From Spirochaeta sp. UBA2779 (lineage in GTDB: Bacteria; Spirochaetota; Spirochaetia; DSM-2461): a stretch of DNA of 23,156 bases. Numbering within the stretch: position 1 is the first letter of the stretch; each line of letters begins with the position of its first letter. A program made the translations under genes and the position numbers. The notes below the pieces were generated by a model. The model searched no databases and was not told where the DNA came from. It was given only the letters and a program-made list of their open reading frames with translations. The stretch covers positions 1-23,156 of the forward strand of contig DEIH01000111.1 in assembly GCA_002352375.1 (NCBI GenBank), read 5' to 3'. Of the stretch, positions 8,083 through 15,639 are shown in pieces.

Positions 8083-9084
8083 TCAGATTAATTTCTGAGC
8101 CAGATCCACAACTCTTGTGGAATAACCGAACTCATTATCATACCAGGAAATAATTTTTACAAAACCGTTATCCATTACCATCGTGGAACCAGCATCAAAC
8201 ACCGACGAGTGACTGTTACCTTTAACATCCATGGATACTATAGGATCTTCAGTGTATTCCAATACACCTTTAAGAGGACCCTCAGCTGCAGCCTTAACAA
8301 CAGCATTTAATTCCTCTTTGCTTACCGGCCGGCTGAGTTGAGCCACAAGATCTACAACTGATCCTATAGGAGTCGGCACTCTCATGGACATTCCATTGAG
8401 CTTACCGTTCATCTCAGGAATCACCTTACCCACGGCAACGGCAGCTCCCGTTGTAGTCGGTATAATATTCAAAGCAGCAGAACGGGCGCGCCTCAGGTCG
8501 GAATGAGGTAAATCAAGTATAACCTGATCGTTTGTATAGGCATGTATTGTTGTCATCAAACCATGTTCAATACCAAATGCATCATTGAGTACCTTTACAA
8601 CAGGAGCAAGGCAGTTGGTGGTACAGCTGGCATTGGAAAAAGCAGTTTTAGACAAATCGAGCTGACTGTCATTAACTCCGAGAACTATAGTCTGATCAAT
8701 CTCATCTTTTGCAGGTACTGTCAGAATCACTTTCTTGGCGCCGGCTTTTATATGATCTTTATAACCACCTTTAGGACCTTCGGCTACACGAAAAATACCT
8801 GTTGATTCAATGACAACATCGACACCCAATTCCCCCCAGGGAAGCTCAGAGGGATTCTTTTCGGCGAGTATCTTAACATCACTGTCATCCACCCTGAAAG
8901 AATCTTCCATAACTTCAACATTACGGTTGTAAATACCAAACGTTGAATCGTACTTCAGTAAATGAGCAAGTGTTTTCGGATCAGTTATATCGTTAATGGC
9001 GACAATATCGATACCAGGCCGTTCAAATGCAATCTTGAATACGGTCCGGCCGATACGCCCGAATCCGTTTATGGCTATTTTCAT
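8083..9084 (-). CDS. gap: Glyceraldehyde-3-phosphate dehydrogenase, type I
   Basis: NAD-dependent enzyme that oxidises and phosphorylates glyceraldehyde 3-phosphate. 333 residues. Rossmann motif INGFGRIGR (4-12); Asp32 in INDITD is the residue expected to favour NAD over NADP. Catalytic Cys154 (SNASCTTNC) and His181 (TIHAYTNDQ) are present, as is the C-terminal SWYDNEFGYSTRVVDL. I take the ATG at 9082-9084 because the protein then begins with the family-typical MKIAINGFG and GGAG lies 7 bases upstream; the frame could extend six codons to a TTG. First gene of the glycolytic set, preceded by a promoter-like site. Confidence 0.98.
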   Translation of the reverse strand: MKIAINGFGRIGRTVFKIAFERPGIDIVAINDITDPKTLAHLLKYDSTFGIYNRNVEVMEDSFRVDDSDVKILAEKNPSELPWGELGVDVVIESTGIFRVAEGPKGGYKDHIKAGAKKVILTVPAKDEIDQTIVLGVNDSQLDLSKTAFSNASCTTNCLAPVVKVLNDAFGIEHGLMTTIHAYTNDQVILDLPHSDLRRARSAALNIIPTTTGAAVAVGKVIPEMNGKLNGMSMRVPTPIGSVVDLVAQLSRPVSKEELNAVVKAAAEGPLKGVLEYTEDPIVSMDVKGNSHSSVFDAGSTMVMDNGFVKIISWYDNEFGYSTRVVDLAQKLI

Positions 9085-9101
9085 AATGAGTCTCCGGCAC
9101 A

Positions 9102-9131
9102 AATATAGAGATTTTCAAGCTACTGGGTCAA
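9102..9131 (-). promoter_or_regulatory. Candidate sigma-70-type promoter for gap-pgk-tpiA
   Basis: On the minus strand TTGACC (9126-9131) and TATATT (9102-9107), each 5 of 6 to consensus, are separated by 18 bases in the 59-base gap between the TPR gene and gap. The predicted start near 9095 would leave only about 11 bases before the ATG and would overlap the GGAG site. This is a weakness: either the leader is very short or the match is by chance. Confidence 0.4.
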
Positions 9132-9143
9132 GGATGGCGAAAA

Positions 9144-11180
9144 TTAAGGAATAGCCAGCAAACGGGCCTTGAAAGCAGGATCCGGAATATTGTGGGTGTC
9201 CTTGTTGATTTCCGGTACAGGAAGCAGAAATAATTCGTCCCCGGGACTTATAAAGTTAAAATCCCCTGCAGGAGTGTAGAAACCTTCACTTAAAGGTTCA
9301 GATAATTCGCGGACATTAACAGTTCCAAGAAAATTCTCGGGAGAATAAACAAGACCGTTATCTACATTTGCCGGCTGTCCGGCATCCTTTCGAAGAACAA
9401 TCCAGTCCTCCTCCTTTGTAATCCCCTGCCATCGTCCTTTATCTAGAAGAACCTTATTGCCATCCACAGATACAATACTCATTATTCGGGGCAGCGCAGC
9501 TGATAGAGTTAGAGAGAGAGTATGAAGGGTATCAGAAACCATCCCCTGTCCCGTTCTCATCTCATCAAATCTACCGATCCTTTCACCTGTACCTGCCAGA
9601 AACAACTCTGCAGAAGCGCTGAAAGTACGGCTTGTTTCTGTGAAATTCACCAGAACAAAGTAATCCAGTTCCGCTCTGGACATCCGGAATGCATCGGCAA
9701 AACTTGAAACCGTTTTAACCTGGGGATTCCGCCCGTTACTATCCAGAGGAAGTTTCACATCGGGGAGTATGTCCAACAGATCTGAAAAATAGAGAGCAAG
9801 AGTTTCTTCTGCCCCGGTATGAAACGGTAATGAGCTTGAACCATTCACAATATAGACACCGAGGTTCCATTCTGCAGAATAAAGATCCCAGGGATTGGTG
9901 ATGTTCCATCGTTTCCCCAGGCTGTCTTGTTCCGAATGCTCGAGCAAATCCAGTCGTTCCTTCAGATTTGAATATTCAGGACGTGTGGATGGAATATCCA
10001 AAAGTGCTGCATTGAGACTATCAAGATAATGTTCGGGGAAGCCAAGTTTTCTGATGATGTCGGTAAAAGCAATCCAGACATCGGGGTTATCTTTATTCAG
10101 CAGCTTAGCCTGACGAAACTCGTTGTAAGCTCTCGCATAGAAAAAATCATCTTCAAAAGCATTTCCTTTCTCAAGATGCCAGTCTGCTGCTTCAGCACGT
10201 TCTGTATTAAACCCGTTAGAGGTGCGCATCAGATATTCCTCACGGAACATCCTGGCAATCTCATCCCCACCCCAGTACTGTAGCAGGCGGTTAAGAACAC
10301 TCTGAGCATCCGCCTCTCTTCCCAGGTTGCGGTAGGAACGTGCCAGTAAAAAAAGGGCCTCCGGTGTTGTCAGATCCGGCAATGACTGCAATGAATTGAG
10401 TGCCCGTGCCGGGTCGCCTTTTCGGAGAGAAAGTTCGGCATTGAGCAGTGCAACCTGTGGATAACGTTTATCATCTATACCACTGAGCATGGAATTGGCC
10501 CGATCGAGCTGTTCCATAGCTTCAGGCCATTCACCGTAAAGAACATAGTGCTCAGCAGCCTGTATTCTGACAGCCAGATTATCAGGGAATAACCTCAAAG
10601 CCTCTATGAGCACTGAATCAGCTTGTGCCTTTTCCCGAGCTTTATCATGGAGCAATACAAGCTGAAGAAGAACCCTTCGATCGCCAGGAGAGTACTGCAG
10701 ACTGCGACTGAAAGCTTCGCCGGCCAGTTCCTTCTGACCCGTAATTGCGTAAATTTCACCAAGGCCGCGATTGGCATCCGCGTCGTGGGGTCTTTTTTGA
10801 AGAAGATTGCGATAGATATCCTCAGCCTCGTCGTAATGACCCAGTGCAGTTTGTATTCGGGCATCAAGCAGTATCAGATTACGGAGGTTACCTGCAAATG
10901 AGCGGGCTTCTTCCAACTCTCTTGCAGCCTCACGATACTCAGTCAACTGAAAAAAAGCCTCGGCCATACCAAGTCTGGCTTCGGCATATGCAGGATTGAT
11001 TCTCAATGCGGACCTGAAGGATTCAATTGCACTGTATGGATTGTCAACGGAAAGTGCAATTAAACCATCCTGATAAAAGGTTCTGGCATCTCCAGTTTCA
11101 GCAAAAATCATTGAAAGGGGGAGAATAAAGAGTAACAAAGCCATGAGAAATCGACGACTTGAATAGTTGTATTTTATCAT
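9144..11180 (-). CDS. Exported TPR protein with CsgG-like and FlgT-C-like C-terminus
   Basis: 678 residues. Signal peptide about 1-27 (ends SMIFA, then ETG). At least six TPR units at about 30-300, the clearest at 31-64 (YQDGLIALSVDNPYSAIES, then ALRINPAYAEA) and 132-165, with another pair at about 331-390. After residue 435 the sequence changes: 440-560 contains NLGVYIVNGS, ETLALYFSDLLDIL and AELDYFVLVNFTE, resembling the TolB-N/CsgG type of domain. Residues 563-655 (RIMSIVSVDGNKVLLDKGRW, GLVYS, LGTVNVRELSEPLSEG, ISPGDELFLLP) have the rhythm of the FlgT C-terminal beta module. These domain names are resemblance only. The ATG overlaps the CorC-like gene stop (ATGA). The protein is probably periplasmic or tethered to the outer membrane; its role is unknown. 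Confidence 0.88.
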   Translation of the reverse strand: MIKYNYSSRRFLMALLLFILPLSMIFAETGDARTFYQDGLIALSVDNPYSAIESFRSALRINPAYAEARLGMAEAFFQLTEYREAARELEEARSFAGNLRNLILLDARIQTALGHYDEAEDIYRNLLQKRPHDADANRGLGEIYAITGQKELAGEAFSRSLQYSPGDRRVLLQLVLLHDKAREKAQADSVLIEALRLFPDNLAVRIQAAEHYVLYGEWPEAMEQLDRANSMLSGIDDKRYPQVALLNAELSLRKGDPARALNSLQSLPDLTTPEALFLLARSYRNLGREADAQSVLNRLLQYWGGDEIARMFREEYLMRTSNGFNTERAEAADWHLEKGNAFEDDFFYARAYNEFRQAKLLNKDNPDVWIAFTDIIRKLGFPEHYLDSLNAALLDIPSTRPEYSNLKERLDLLEHSEQDSLGKRWNITNPWDLYSAEWNLGVYIVNGSSSLPFHTGAEETLALYFSDLLDILPDVKLPLDSNGRNPQVKTVSSFADAFRMSRAELDYFVLVNFTETSRTFSASAELFLAGTGERIGRFDEMRTGQGMVSDTLHTLSLTLSAALPRIMSIVSVDGNKVLLDKGRWQGITKEEDWIVLRKDAGQPANVDNGLVYSPENFLGTVNVRELSEPLSEGFYTPAGDFNFISPGDELFLLPVPEINKDTHNIPDPAFKARLLAIP

Positions 11181-11965
11181 AAACCTTCATTCTCCTTTAT
11201 AATTTTAACTTGTTTAATTTTATATCCATCAACAGATTGAATGATAAAAAACAACTCACCCCATTTGACTTTCTCATAACGACCGGGAATTTTACCGAAC
11301 AGATCGAAAACAAACCCGCCAAGGGAGTCAAAATCATCAGCCGGAATATGAACACCCAACTCTTCATTTAAATCTTCAAGATTCATTCTGGCATCACAGA
11401 TCCACTCGTTTTCACCTACAGAGATGAGATCCTCTCCTTCATTGTCGAATTCATCCTGAATGTCACCAACAATTTCTTCTAGAATGTCTTCCATCGAAAT
11501 TATCCCCGAAACACCGCCATATTCGTCTACCGCAACGGCTATATGAACTCTCCGCTGCTTCATTTCTTTGAGTAATGAGTCCAGCTTCATACTTTCCGGT
11601 ACAAAGTAAGCCGGACGAAGTACTTCAGGGATCGATATATTTTCACCTTTAATAAGAAACCCCAGGAGATCTTTTACATAAAGAATCCCAATAACATTAT
11701 CGATGGTTTCTCTGAATACAGGAAACCGGGAATGCCCCGATTCCATCACCCTGATAATAGACTCATCCGTATCAGATTTTTCAGCTACAAAAACAGTATC
11801 AATTCGGGGTATCATGACCTCTTTCACAGGGGTTTCAGAGAGCTCCACAATACCACGTACCATTCCACGACCGTCAGCATCAAGATTTACCAGATCTTCT
11901 GTTTCAATAGGGGGATATTCTTCTGCCTGTTTTTTTGACTGAAAAAGTTTTTTTAAAATGGCCAT
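11177..11965 (-). CDS. CorC/TlyC-type CBS-pair protein
   Basis: Cytosolic protein of the CorC/HlyC/TlyC family. It has a short N-terminal segment, a CBS pair (about 45-105, VKEVMIPRIDTVFV; and 110-170, VAVDEYGGVSGIISMEDILE) and a CorC_HlyC domain (about 180-260, DDFDSLGGFVFDLFG). There is no membrane DUF21/CNNM domain, so it matches E. coli CorC (YbeX) in layout. In spirochaetes such proteins are often labelled haemolysin TlyC, but haemolytic activity cannot be inferred. Known links are to magnesium/cobalt homeostasis and, through ybeY proximity, to ribosome metabolism. Start is ATG (11963-11965) or the GTG just before it; both overlap the ybeY TGA (GTGATG). The stop overlaps the next gene. 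Confidence 0.93.
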   Translation of the reverse strand: MAILKKLFQSKKQAEEYPPIETEDLVNLDADGRGMVRGIVELSETPVKEVMIPRIDTVFVAEKSDTDESIIRVMESGHSRFPVFRETIDNVIGILYVKDLLGFLIKGENISIPEVLRPAYFVPESMKLDSLLKEMKQRRVHIAVAVDEYGGVSGIISMEDILEEIVGDIQDEFDNEGEDLISVGENEWICDARMNLEDLNEELGVHIPADDFDSLGGFVFDLFGKIPGRYEKVKWGELFFIIQSVDGYKIKQVKIIKENEGL

Positions 11966-12429
11966 CACAATTTGTTATTCAACAGGCTTCCGGTTCCGCC
12001 CAGAAGCTCCTCCTGTAATTTCAGCATTCCGGTACTGTAATCATCTCCCGGATGATCCAGACCATTCAAATGCAGAATACCATGTATTATGACACGCCTC
12101 AGCTCTTCATCGTATGAATTATCCCACTCCTGAGCGTTTCTTGTCACTGTTTCAAGTGAAATTATAACATCACCGGCTTCAATCGGCATACCGGGCATCT
12201 TTGGGATATCCTCTCCTTCATCCTGTACAAAAGAAAGTACATCCGTGGCCTTATCTATTTTACGCCATTGCCGATTGTACTTACGGATACCCTCATCATC
12301 GGTAATAACAAGGCCCATCTGCCAGTTCTTCTTTTCAAGTCTCTCAAGTATTGAAGCTGCAAACGACTTCATAACTGAAATTTCTTGAGGAGGATTTTCA
12401 ATTTCTGAAATGAGCTCAATATTGTTCAT
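11965..12429 (-). CDS. ybeY: Endoribonuclease YbeY, rRNA maturation factor
   Basis: Zinc-dependent RNase that takes part in 16S rRNA 3'-end maturation and ribosome quality control. 154 residues. The zinc motif is intact: His116, His120 and His126 in HGILHLNGLDH. The conserved segment WRKIDKATDVLSF (about 55-67) contains the family's arginine and TDVLSF, and GDVIIS is also present. The ATG overlaps the stop of the upstream HD gene as ATGA, and its own stop overlaps the CorC-like gene, so the three are translationally coupled. Gene order phoH - HD protein - ybeY also occurs in Bacillus; ybeY - corC follows the E. coli ybeZYX order. Confidence 0.97.
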   Translation of the reverse strand: MNNIELISEIENPPQEISVMKSFAASILERLEKKNWQMGLVITDDEGIRKYNRQWRKIDKATDVLSFVQDEGEDIPKMPGMPIEAGDVIISLETVTRNAQEWDNSYDEELRRVIIHGILHLNGLDHPGDDYSTGMLKLQEELLGGTGSLLNNKL

Positions 12430-14630
12430 TTCACAATCTCTTTGGGATATTTGATTCTTGTATGAAAATGACCTGTAAGAACCTGGGCAAAAGTAAGCTT
12501 GATTGTTTCCAGGTCTATTAAGGTTAAATCACTCTCGTTAAGCTCTCCGGAACGGAAGCGGTCCATTATAAGGTCCCAAATATATTTTTCAAGTTTAGCA
12601 GCTGTCGGTTTCTTCAAAGTACGTGTGGCAGCCTCCGCATTATCAGCCAGCATAACTACTGCGGCCTCCCTGCTCATGGGCTTCGGACCGCCGTAGGAAA
12701 AGTCATCAGGACTTGTTAATTCTCCACCCTTTTCTTTTAAAGCCCTATCGTAGAAATACCTGATAACACTAGTACCGTGGTGCTGTTCAATTACGGCAAG
12801 TACTTCGTCCGGGAGCCTTAGCTCACGTCCCTTTTCCATTCCGATTTTAACATGAGATTTAATCACAGCTACAGAAAGGGAAGCCTTCAGTTCATCGTGT
12901 TTGTTCTCACCCTTCTGATTTTCCACAAAAAAACGGGCCTGATCAACTTTTCCGATATCATGATAGTATGCTCCTACACGGGCCAGTAATCCGTCTGCAC
13001 CGATGGCATCACAGGCAGCTTCTGCAAGGTGGGCTACATTCTGGGAATGGATGTAGGTACCTGGGGCCTGAAGACGCATTCTCCTGAGAATTGGCACATT
13101 CTGATCTGATAGTTCGATCAGTCGAAATGTCGTAGCGGTATTAAGCACATGCTCCATCAGGGGAAGGAAAGCGAGGCTCAAGATCCCTGTAATCATTCCA
13201 TTAATTGCAGACCAGGCGGCCATAATCAGAACATTATTCAGAGGCTTTTTTACCAGCAGACCGGTAAGTAATGTCGTAACAGAAAGTATGATTGCCAGTC
13301 TTGGTCCAGCTCTGAGCAATCCCATCCTCGACTCTCGTTTTTTCACAGATAATGTTCCGCCGATTCCAGCAGATAGAGTAATCAGAAAATCATAACTGCT
13401 GCCGGGGGTCAGAAAATATATCAGAAGAGACATCAAAATGGAGGATAGAACAGCCAACCTGCGGTCCTGCAGAAGCTGGGCCAGAAGCAGCGTGAATAAA
13501 GCAGTAGGAAGAACGACTGATACGGTGAGGTTCTCCTGTAATCTGAAAAAAACGGTAAAAAGTGCTGCGATAAGGAGATAAGAACCACTTAAAGCAATGT
13601 ACAACCAAAATGTTTTTTGATTACGCAGAGTAATATCAAAGCTTCTTGCAACGACTAGGCCCAAAGCAAAAAGAAAGGCCATGTAAAGCAGTGGGTCGAT
13701 GTAGCTGTGATAACCGATATTCCTCTGGAGTCTCAAAGCTTCAAGGATTCTTGCCTGCTGAGCCGTTACAACTCTTCCGGAAGAGAGTAATTTTGTTCCT
13801 GAAGTTATCGAAATATTTACAGGTTCTGTTGCAGCTTCTGTTTCATCTCGGCTTTTTTCCGACAGTAAGGTGTTAAGATAACCATTGGGTTCTGCAAAAT
13901 AACTTACCAGTGCTGTAACAAACTCAACATCATCCGGGGGAAGACTGGAGAGTTCCTCCATGGCGCGAACCTTCTCCGGTAGGTTCTCAGTAAGGGTAAC
14001 CGTGCTGCGAATCAACGAAACACGTCTATCCGGCTGGGCCTCATTGTGGACAACTTCAATAACTCCGGAAGCAGAGTCCTCATCCCCGGTATCCAATCGG
14101 AAGATACCTCCATATTCAAGAGACTGAAGAACCTCTCTTGTTAATTGAAGCAGTTGGGTTAATTCGTTAACTGTACGGGAGGAGCCACTATCTATCAGAC
14201 TTGCGGCACCGGGAAACTCCTCCCGAAGTTCTGCTACGGCTTCACCCGAGGAACCGTTGACAATCGCTGGTTTCAGCAAAGAGAAAAACCGGTCGTAGCG
14301 CTTCAGCACCGATTCCGTGATGTCGCTGCTGACGATATAGACTGGAGACACCAGGCTTCTTTTAAGATTAACTGCTCGTGAAGTAGCTTCCGAATCTACA
14401 AAACTGAAGTTATTTTCAATATAAAAGTCGTCTGTTACCAGATCCCCCTCATTGTACTTAAGAGCTTTATCTCTGGAGATAAATAACCTGGTTTGTGAAA
14501 CTCCGATTAAAAGCATGGAGGCAAGAAACCAGCTTACCAGAATAAAGGACCAATCCTTCCTGAGCAATGGAGTTCTTATCGAAGATTTTCCATGTTCCTG
14601 ATGTAATCTAACGGTGGCTTTCATAGGCAT
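12426..14630 (-). CDS. pgpH: 7TM-HD (PgpH-type) phosphodiesterase, probably c-di-AMP specific
   Basis: 734 residues. One N-terminal membrane helix (about 27-47), an extracytoplasmic domain (about 50-305), a cluster of seven membrane helices (about 310-495) and a cytoplasmic HD hydrolase domain (about 505-730). The HD residues are all present: His528 (YIHSQNV), His557-Asp558 (YYHDIGK), His593 (KSHVKIG), His617-His618 (EQHHGTS) and Asp663 (LADNAEA). Characterised PgpH proteins with this layout hydrolyse cyclic di-AMP to pApA; substrate here is by family inference. The start is ATG at 14628-14630, overlapping phoH by 23 bases; an ATG at 14624 or a TTG at 14633 are alternatives. No clear ribosome site, so coupling to phoH is likely. 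Confidence 0.92.
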   Translation of the reverse strand: MPMKATVRLHQEHGKSSIRTPLLRKDWSFILVSWFLASMLLIGVSQTRLFISRDKALKYNEGDLVTDDFYIENNFSFVDSEATSRAVNLKRSLVSPVYIVSSDITESVLKRYDRFFSLLKPAIVNGSSGEAVAELREEFPGAASLIDSGSSRTVNELTQLLQLTREVLQSLEYGGIFRLDTGDEDSASGVIEVVHNEAQPDRRVSLIRSTVTLTENLPEKVRAMEELSSLPPDDVEFVTALVSYFAEPNGYLNTLLSEKSRDETEAATEPVNISITSGTKLLSSGRVVTAQQARILEALRLQRNIGYHSYIDPLLYMAFLFALGLVVARSFDITLRNQKTFWLYIALSGSYLLIAALFTVFFRLQENLTVSVVLPTALFTLLLAQLLQDRRLAVLSSILMSLLIYFLTPGSSYDFLITLSAGIGGTLSVKKRESRMGLLRAGPRLAIILSVTTLLTGLLVKKPLNNVLIMAAWSAINGMITGILSLAFLPLMEHVLNTATTFRLIELSDQNVPILRRMRLQAPGTYIHSQNVAHLAEAACDAIGADGLLARVGAYYHDIGKVDQARFFVENQKGENKHDELKASLSVAVIKSHVKIGMEKGRELRLPDEVLAVIEQHHGTSVIRYFYDRALKEKGGELTSPDDFSYGGPKPMSREAAVVMLADNAEAATRTLKKPTAAKLEKYIWDLIMDRFRSGELNESDLTLIDLETIKLTFAQVLTGHFHTRIKYPKEIVK

Positions 14631-15639
14631 CAATTATTTTTTTTACCAATGGATGTCTAACGACATCCTCACTTGTAAACTCAGTCAAAGCAATATCCTC
14701 AATATTCTTGAGAACTCTGACAGCATCAGCCAGCCCTGATCGTCCCGGAGAGGGTAAATCAACCTGTGTAATATCTCCTGTAACAACAGCACGGGAACCT
14801 TCCCCCAACCGTGTTAGAAACATTTTCATTTGTTCTATCGTAGTATTCTGCGCCTCATCAAGAACAATATAACAATTTTTCAGGCTGCGTCCTCTCATAT
14901 ATGCCAGGGGAGCAACTTCCAGCTGCCCGTTATTTCTTAATCGCTCCAGAAGATCCGGGTCAACAAGATCTTCCATAGCATCATACAAAGGCCGGAGGTA
15001 GGGTGCGAGCTTCTGTGTGAGATCTCCTGGCAGAAATCCAAGATTTTCACCCGTCTCCACAACAGGACGAGTAAGAACAATCTTACGTTTTTTATGGGAA
15101 AGCAGCTCCATCAGTGCATGGGCTACGGCAAGGTAGGTTTTCCCCGTTCCCGCCGGTCCGATACTGAAAACCAAATCCCGTGAAGACATTTGTCTGATAT
15201 ATGAGGTTTGCTGATTGCCTCGGGGATAAATACGCCTGGTTCCCCCGGGAATCCTGATGATATTATCTCTGAAAGCCGCAATATCCGGATCACCACCGGA
15301 TTCAAGCGACGTGAAAATAGATCTCAACTGATAGCTGCTGACAATTTCATCCCTGCCAGCCAACTCCAATAGCCTGTCCAGCAGACTGCGAAACAATAAG
15401 TTTCTCTCTTCATCGGCAGAATCAAGAAATAGTTCATTGCCACGGGATTTCACAGGAGACGAGAGAAGACTGCTAATCTCTTCAAGATTACAGTCGTTCG
15501 GGCCGCATACGGCCCCGAGGAGGTCAGGATTGTCGATTACTACTGTCAGATTGACGCTCAATGGCTCCTCTTTGCTTGTTGAACAGTTTAACGAGACGGA
15601 TAATCCGAGGTCAAGAATGTCACTCGAAGGAATCAACAT
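14608..15639 (-). CDS. phoH: PhoH-like ATPase
   Basis: 343-residue cytosolic P-loop ATPase of the PhoH/YbeZ family, thought to be an RNA helicase-like partner of YbeY. Walker A GPAGTGKT (161-168), TRPVVETGENLGFLPG (190-205), Walker B YIVLDEAQN (257-265) and the sensor-like VTGDITQVDLP (286-296) are complete. The N-terminal 100 residues are a variable region with a KH-like position in homologues. The ATG (15637-15639) lies inside the end of the LptD-like gene (20-base overlap) and has only a weak upstream site (CCTGGA). The overlap suggests the ybe cluster is transcribed with uvrA and lptD. Confidence 0.95.
   Translation of the reverse strand: MLIPSSDILDLGLSVSLNCSTSKEEPLSVNLTVVIDNPDLLGAVCGPNDCNLEEISSLLSSPVKSRGNELFLDSADEERNLLFRSLLDRLLELAGRDEIVSSYQLRSIFTSLESGGDPDIAAFRDNIIRIPGGTRRIYPRGNQQTSYIRQMSSRDLVFSIGPAGTGKTYLAVAHALMELLSHKKRKIVLTRPVVETGENLGFLPGDLTQKLAPYLRPLYDAMEDLVDPDLLERLRNNGQLEVAPLAYMRGRSLKNCYIVLDEAQNTTIEQMKMFLTRLGEGSRAVVTGDITQVDLPSPGRSGLADAVRVLKNIEDIALTEFTSEDVVRHPLVKKIIDAYESHR

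Noticed and set aside
9085..9102. Six extra codons on gap from a TTG
   Set aside because: They read through the ribosome site; the ATG start gives the family-typical N-terminus.
11177..11965. Haemolysin annotation for the CBS protein
   Set aside because: The domain layout is that of CorC; the TlyC haemolysin name is historical and no toxin feature is visible.
15500..15515. GC-rich inverted repeat (GGGCCG, CATA, CGGCCC) as a terminator or site
   Set aside because: It lies inside the phoH coding region, is followed by no T-run, and 6-bp arms are expected by chance over this length.
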